Notes under the pieces: model-generated
Database searches by the model: none
What the model was told of the DNA's origin: nothing
What the model saw: the letters and a program-made list of their open reading frames with translations, nothing else
Part shown: piece by piece, positions 58,651-64,000 of the stretch
Layout of the letters: each line of letters opens with the position of its first letter
How positions within the stretch are numbered: position 1 is the first letter of the stretch
Program-made: the position numbers and the translations under genes
Assembly: GCA_022747635.1 (NCBI GenBank)
Contig: JAKTNV010000117.1
Coordinates: forward strand, 496,001-560,000
DNA length: 64,000 nucleotides
From: Hetaerina americana
Lineage: Eukaryota > Arthropoda > Insecta > Odonata > Calopterygidae
Direction: 5' to 3'

Positions 58651-61190
58651 TGCAAGCATATAAATAGACGGAGAAAAGCAAAAAAATAAATAAAAATATA
58701 TATTTTCAAAAAATACAAACGAATGCGAAAAAAATAATAAAAATAATCTCTCCCGAGCGAGAACGCACACAGACGCAAGGTTCGGGGGCCCGCGAGTGCG
58801 TAAAAATACGATAGGAATAATGGAGGCGACGAGTTCCCAACACCAACACAGTAGTTCGCCCACCCGCCCGCCCACCCTCCCGAAATCCGGTACACCCCCA
58901 CCCGTGCCTACGCCGGCGGCAAACTCCACTGTCACCCCCTCCACCACCCCGGGAGCTTCCCTTCCGTCCACACACCCCCTCTCTCCCACGCGATCCTCCC
59001 ATCACCAAACCCCACCCGACCGTCACAAGGCTTCGGCTACGGAAAGGGACAATGAAAAGGACGGAAAAAAATACTGGATGGAGTAATATAAAAAGGATTT
59101 TTGTGGGTGGAACGGGGGAGGGAAAGTCACTTGGGGTAGGAAAAAAAACGTCGCGTGGCACTGTGTGTGTGAGTAAGAGAGAGCGCTCTTTCGCTCTTTT
59201 TTCCCCCTCACCGCGCCGTTCCTTGAAGAGAGCCCTTCTCCAGCGTTTCTTCCGAGTGATCTTCAAAAACCTCAGTGAAATATGTATACAAAGATAACAA
59301 CTGGCGCCAAAAACGCCGTGAAAGGATTTATATATATACATATTTCTTTTCATATTTTTATTTGTTCCTTGCGATACTTGGGGAGAAATACGCAGGCTTT
59401 ACCGCTTCAAATTCTTAAAAACCACTACATTTTTTTCTTCCCATTCTTGTTTCCTTAGTGGCGCTCGGTGGCGACGAATTCCCAAGTTTTCCTTTTCACG
59501 GGAAACGATGGAACGGGTGTGGGTTTGTGTTAGCGTGTGGGTGATAGAGAATAATAAGAAAGCCGTAAGATTTTTCGACGATGACGAAAACATATCAAAC
59601 GGATGAATTTCGGTTCTTCAAGTAAGTGGAATGCTGAGAAAGGAAAGACTTACTAAAAGCGACGACCATGTTAATGTGTAAAAAAAATATAAGTGGCGAC
59701 GGAGCATTGACGCGGGAGTAAAAGAATAAAATGCAAAACGTACACAAGTGAGAATAAAGAAGTGCACAAGGCTGCCAGGAAAAGGCAAGCATCCACGGCA
59801 CTGGTGAAGAGACGAGCGCACAAAGTACCAACTAAACGAGACAAATGAATGCATTAAAACGCCTCTCACACATTTCGACACGAATGTAACTCCTGCAGAG
59901 ACACCAAGGCCAGTGGATTCGCCGCGAGGTTTGAAGGTAGGGAGACTGCAGGCGAGAATGATGGTGCTCTCAAAGGGTTCATGGTTGTAGGATGAGGGGC
60001 TGGAAATGGGACGAATGGTGATAAAAATCGCGAAGGAGTCGACGGGAGGGAGAGAAGAAAGCATACCATCTCCCAAAATAATTTGCCAATGTCTCAACCT
60101 GACAGTCCAGGACTGGCTCTATTTCAATCGCGATTCATTTTTTCTCTACTAAGTGAGTTTACCTTTCACATTTAATAATAGCTGTCTAGTCAATTTAAAA
60201 AGTGACGCTCTTATTTATGTGTACTTAAAAATGACACTTTCAGCCACAAATAATAATACACGCACTTCTATGAACCGACAAAATTGCAGGCAAACAATAA
60301 TATTGAAATTGGGAGCTCTATCTATTACGATGTTTAAAGCAGGCCTATTGAAGAGGGACCACCGAGACATTGACAAGGTCTCAAACGCCTACCTTTTACA
60401 AGAAAAAATTCATCTGAAAATGCACACATTCTGCATAGGGACAGCTGTTTGTTACCTACAATAAGATAGTAAATAGTAAAACTTGGTCTAATTAAATATC
60501 GGAGAAAACAGAACCCATAACGTTGAAACCCTGATGCATTTCCTCACCGAAGTTAAGAGCACTGTAACATCAACCAAACCGCAATTTGAAAATCAAACGC
60601 ATAAATCTCACACTTGACTAAAACAATTAAGTCCTTAAATTTTGAGGGCCTAAAAAGGCTCACTCAACACGCAAGAGGGAGAAACAGGCGGAGAAATTTT
60701 CAAATCCTGTCCAAACAGCAAGCCAACTAACTCCCTTCCGTCGAATATACGAGAAACAGAGAAAGACTCAGGAGGACGAGCTTACTTGCGCTTCATGATT
60801 CTGGGAGGGGTTTGGAGACGCCGGATTCTCCCGGAAAGGGTGTAAAGTTTGATATAAAATAAGAGAGCTTGGATACAGAGGGAGAGGGAGTAAAACAAGT
60901 GTTGAGTGGCGAAGTGAAGAGGGTTGGTTGGCAGTCAGGAAGGCATTCTGAAAGGGAAGGAAAGCAGAAGAGGTGTATAATGCGGGAGAGACCGGGAGAA
61001 TGGTGGAGGCGGCGGGGAAGCGAGAGGAGCATATAATACCTGAGAGACGAAGCCTGCTAATCACCCCAATGTGCGAGGAACACTTGCTGGAAACGGCACA
61101 GGCGTGGGGGAGTGAGAGAGAGAGCGCGGGAGGAGGACGCTGGCATGAATTATTACAATTATTATTATTACTTTTTCCTCGGGCAACGTC
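58651..61190. other. unassigned DNA
   Basis: A C-rich patch at about 58855-59000; otherwise mixed. The minus-strand frame at 59618-60097 (159 codons) is the longest one outside the extreme low-complexity tracts, but it has no recognisable motif. Confidence 0.45.
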
Positions 61191-61680
61191 GCTGCGCTTT
61201 CAGTTTTATACCCCACGGATCCTCCCACCTCCTCCCCTCGATCCCACCTCCGCCCGAATTCCTTTTTTATTCCTATTTTTCCCTCCCAACATTTCCTTTC
61301 CAGCCATCTCGGCAGAACGAGCTACAAAAGGCGTCGGTGCACCCCGTGTCCTCCAACTAAAGCCATCTCTTAAACACGCACACAGACCAACCCCGACGCT
61401 CCCCCCCCCCCCCACCCTCCAGCGTCCTTCCTCAGCACCCTCTCTCTCCAACCCCCCACCTACTTCTCTCCCGCAACCTTTTCCATCGCATTTTATATTC
61501 AAAACCCTTACGTTTCACTCGCCCTTCATCCGTCCCCCATCCTCCCTGCTGTTTGACTCCCTCCTCTTCACTCTCACTCGCGCACACAACCCATCCCCTT
61601 CCCTGCCCGCACCCATCCACCCCTTTCTCCCTCCCCCTTTCTCCCACAGTCCCGTCATATTATTCTCTTTGCATCTCTTT
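61191..61680 (+). repeat. long pyrimidine block with C13 run
   Basis: C/T-rich for nearly 500 bases, with thirteen consecutive C at 61401-61413. The window's longest open frame (60973-61836, 287 codons) crosses this block and is P/S/L/F-rich. It is best explained by the absence of purines needed for stop codons. Confidence 0.7.
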
Positions 61681-62460
61681 ATACACATTTACGGCATGGA
61701 GTTGAGAGAATGGACCGTCTCTAGTCTCTTTCAATTTCTCCATTACGGCGTCGAGCGAGAGGCAGAGAGAGAGAGAGAAAGAGGGACAGGATGGCATATA
61801 CACGCTCTCTTCCCCAAAAAACCCTTCGTCGAATAAACATAATCCTCGATCTCTCCCTTCCTTCTACCCAAAACACACCTTTCCGCGTCCCTTTTACGGC
61901 CAACTCCTCTCGCGGATAAGGATAAGGATAATATTCGCGCAGGCCTCCGCCCATTTTTTTATTTCGAATTTTTTTTTTGCGTTGTCGCCCTCGTTGTCCC
62001 ATCCGTTTCCTCTTTATGGCGGGATGACTCTCTTCCCTCCTCCTTTATTTTGTTCGCAGTTTCACGTGTCACACACAGTACAATAAACTCTCACTCCTCT
62101 CGACTCCCGCTTTTTTATTTACCGTGCTTGCTGACGTTTTATTTATTTATTTCCCCTCCCTCTCCTGTCACACTCTCCGCCATTCCCCCCTCCTTTCTTC
62201 CCCTCCTACCTCATCACGACCCCGTTTGTCCCGCTGGGAACAAGACCAGGGTCGCGCGGCGAAAATGCGCAAAGTGCGCGATTTCTCTAAATCCCGCGCC
62301 CTCGTATAATAATACTAATAATAAAAAAGTGGGGAAGGGGGATGAGAGAGGTCGATGGGGAAGGGGGAGAGGGGAGGAATTTATGGGGAAAAGGTGTGAA
62401 CTTTTAAAATTCCACGCGCTTCTTAAATTCATAAACCTTAATAACGTTCGCGAGGCGTGC
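61681..62460. other. unassigned; short pyrimidine and purine patches
   Basis: A GA patch at about 61765-61785, pyrimidine-rich at 62145-62215, G-rich at 62325-62395. No gene is recognised. Confidence 0.5.
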
Positions 62461-64000
62461 ATATAAGTCTTGTCAAAAACGAGGAGGGAATACCACGTCC
62501 TTTATTCTTTTCTATATTTTTTTCGCCGGGTTGGCGGAATTGCGTTGAAAATGCATAAAATAAGTAGAAACTCCTTTGCATAAATTGCATTTCTCGCTGA
62601 AATCCGGATTATGTGCGTTCGCGAAAATCTAAAAGATACTCAACCCAAGCAAATTATGAGCACTGACTACAACGGGCCAAAACTTCTGCCATTTCAGAAA
62701 AAAAAACGTTTTGAGAACTGTGATATGGAAAGGGATCACTATAATCACGCATACAAGTTGATTCTGCCACAAACAGGGAAACGAAATTGAAGAGATTAAG
62801 TGAAATATGAAATATGGGGGTTAAAACCGCTTCCCAACATATCTACTAACAAGGAAATAAATCGCTAATTTTCTGCCATTGAAAGCAAATTTCTTGAGGA
62901 TGCATACTTGATTCTACTAAAAGAAAAAGGTTGAAAATTTACGAGTTCAAGTAATTACTTTAGAAAGAGGTCCGTTTCGTGAAAGAAATTCATGAAAATG
63001 GTTTACAGTAGATTAAGTAGGATTGAATTTTTAAGGAAACGTGAAACAACAAGTACTCATTTCAGCCAAAACTTCTTGATCTTTCCCGACGCAGGGAAAA
63101 AGCTAATAATTATACTCCGAGTCGTATAAGCTTCTAAAGAAGAAAGATTGGTGGGATGTAATTATGACGAAAGACACGGATTAAAATAACTTGTAATAAG
63201 TGGGCTGGAGAGGGAATTAATGAACTAAAAAGGATTGAATCGCGGAGAAAACAGGAAACTGCAGTGAAACTATATTAGGTTCATAAAGTTTTGATGAAGA
63301 TTGCCTTCATTACTTAAATGTACTTTATTTTAAGTATATTCAGGACAGGAAATATCTACACCTAACCATATTATGAAATCCAAAAAACCTCTTCCAAAAA
63401 ATACCCATCAGCGAATTATATTTTATCACTACGCGATGTTCATTCGTCACGTCTCTCACGGAGTTCTCAATGTTTCGATGAAATCACATTACTCTCATTT
63501 CTTCCGATTGGCTTCTCCTTGTCACTAAAAATACTTCCGAAATGGGAAACTAGTATGCCTCTTCTTGCTCCCCACCAAATCTTGGCCTATTTCTTAAACA
63601 TTCGAAGGCTCGCGAGCCGACAAGCAATGTAACGCACCCAACTGAGGGGGAAAGCCTCTTTCACGGGTGTTGTAATGTGTCATTCTCAACTCCTCGGTAC
63701 CCAACGGCGTAATATTTTGCGGATGCGACAAAATTCCCCTTTGGATTCATGCTTCAGCCCCTGAAAGGATTTCTCCGTTTCGTCCGATTTTCCGCTGCTC
63801 TTCTGCAGCTGCAAATGACCGTAGGAGGGCCCGCAATCGCAAGAGAACGATGACTACACGTTGAAATCAAATCGAAAAATGAGATATTCATTCCCTTGAG
63901 ACGCAAGATGTCCCAAAGAATACTTGACAAGGTACCAAAATGCATAGCCGAACAAAGCACTGTACCCCATGCTTCAGCACAATCATGAAAAAATTTACGC
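62461..64000. other. AT-rich unassigned DNA
   Basis: Nothing recognised through the end of the window. Confidence 0.55.

Noticed and set aside
59618..60097. 159-codon minus-strand frame
   Set aside because: Composition is less extreme than in the other long frames, but two other minus-strand frames are open in the same place and no domain or splice signals could be identified.
60973..61836. Longest open frame in the window (287 codons, + strand)
   Set aside because: It crosses a roughly 500-base polypyrimidine block. A stop codon needs at least one purine, so pyrimidine-only DNA cannot contain one. The product is P/S/L/F-rich low complexity with no domain.
1..64000. CRISPR arrays, LTR retrotransposons, DNA transposases, endogenous viruses, rRNA
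   Set aside because: I found no regularly spaced repeats of CRISPR type, no paired LTRs, no transposase or integrase motifs and no rRNA-like sequence by eye. A profile search could still reveal decayed pieces.

Overview
The window reads as intergenic or deep intronic DNA from an animal genome, most likely an arthropod and probably an insect. The evidence is the kind of repeats present: decayed non-LTR retrotransposons of Jockey/CR1-like and endonuclease-RT types, tRNA-derived SINE-like repeats, very long (TA)n arrays, and alternation of AT-rich single-copy DNA with long purine/pyrimidine-asymmetric blocks. The species cannot be named from the sequence alone. I find no intact protein-coding gene, no rRNA, no CRISPR array and no bacterial-style operon. 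Most long open frames lie in polypurine/polypyrimidine or (TA)n tracts, where stop codons are rare or absent for compositional reasons.

Layout. About 1-5,000: low-complexity G-rich and purine-rich patches in AT-rich DNA, no gene. 5,040-5,560: LINE reverse-transcriptase relic (- strand). 8,270-11,650: the densest mobile-element cluster, with a Jockey/CR1-like LINE 3' end (+), two convergent fragments of another LINE type (+ then -), a tRNA-promoter-bearing composite repeat (here called element E), a large foldback palindrome and three (TA)n arrays that lie at the element boundaries. 13,284-13,481 and 17,003-17,404: two short coding-like segments without a recognised family. 16,190-16,560: another LINE RT relic (-). 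17.9-33 kb: mostly unassigned DNA with purine/pyrimidine blocks, a (TG)(TA) array and small hairpins. 33,501-33,624: near-perfect long hairpin. 36.6-37.8 kb: second major repeat cluster, with two copies of element E, a separate 308-bp SINE inserted into one copy with a 12-bp target-site duplication, and a nested palindrome complex built from the end of E. 39.6-40.7, 42.3-42.9, 45.6-47.3, 50.7-51.4, 53.4-54.1, 58.1-58.7 and 61.2-62.2 kb: purine/pyrimidine blocks, some with G-quadruplex-type runs. 52,261-52,450: inverted pair of tRNA-derived repeats. The rest is unassigned AT-rich DNA.

There is no gene network to describe. The strongest content is a record of retrotransposition: paralogous filled and empty sites, tRNA-type internal promoters, and structures that look like fold-back or template-switch copying at (TA)n arrays.
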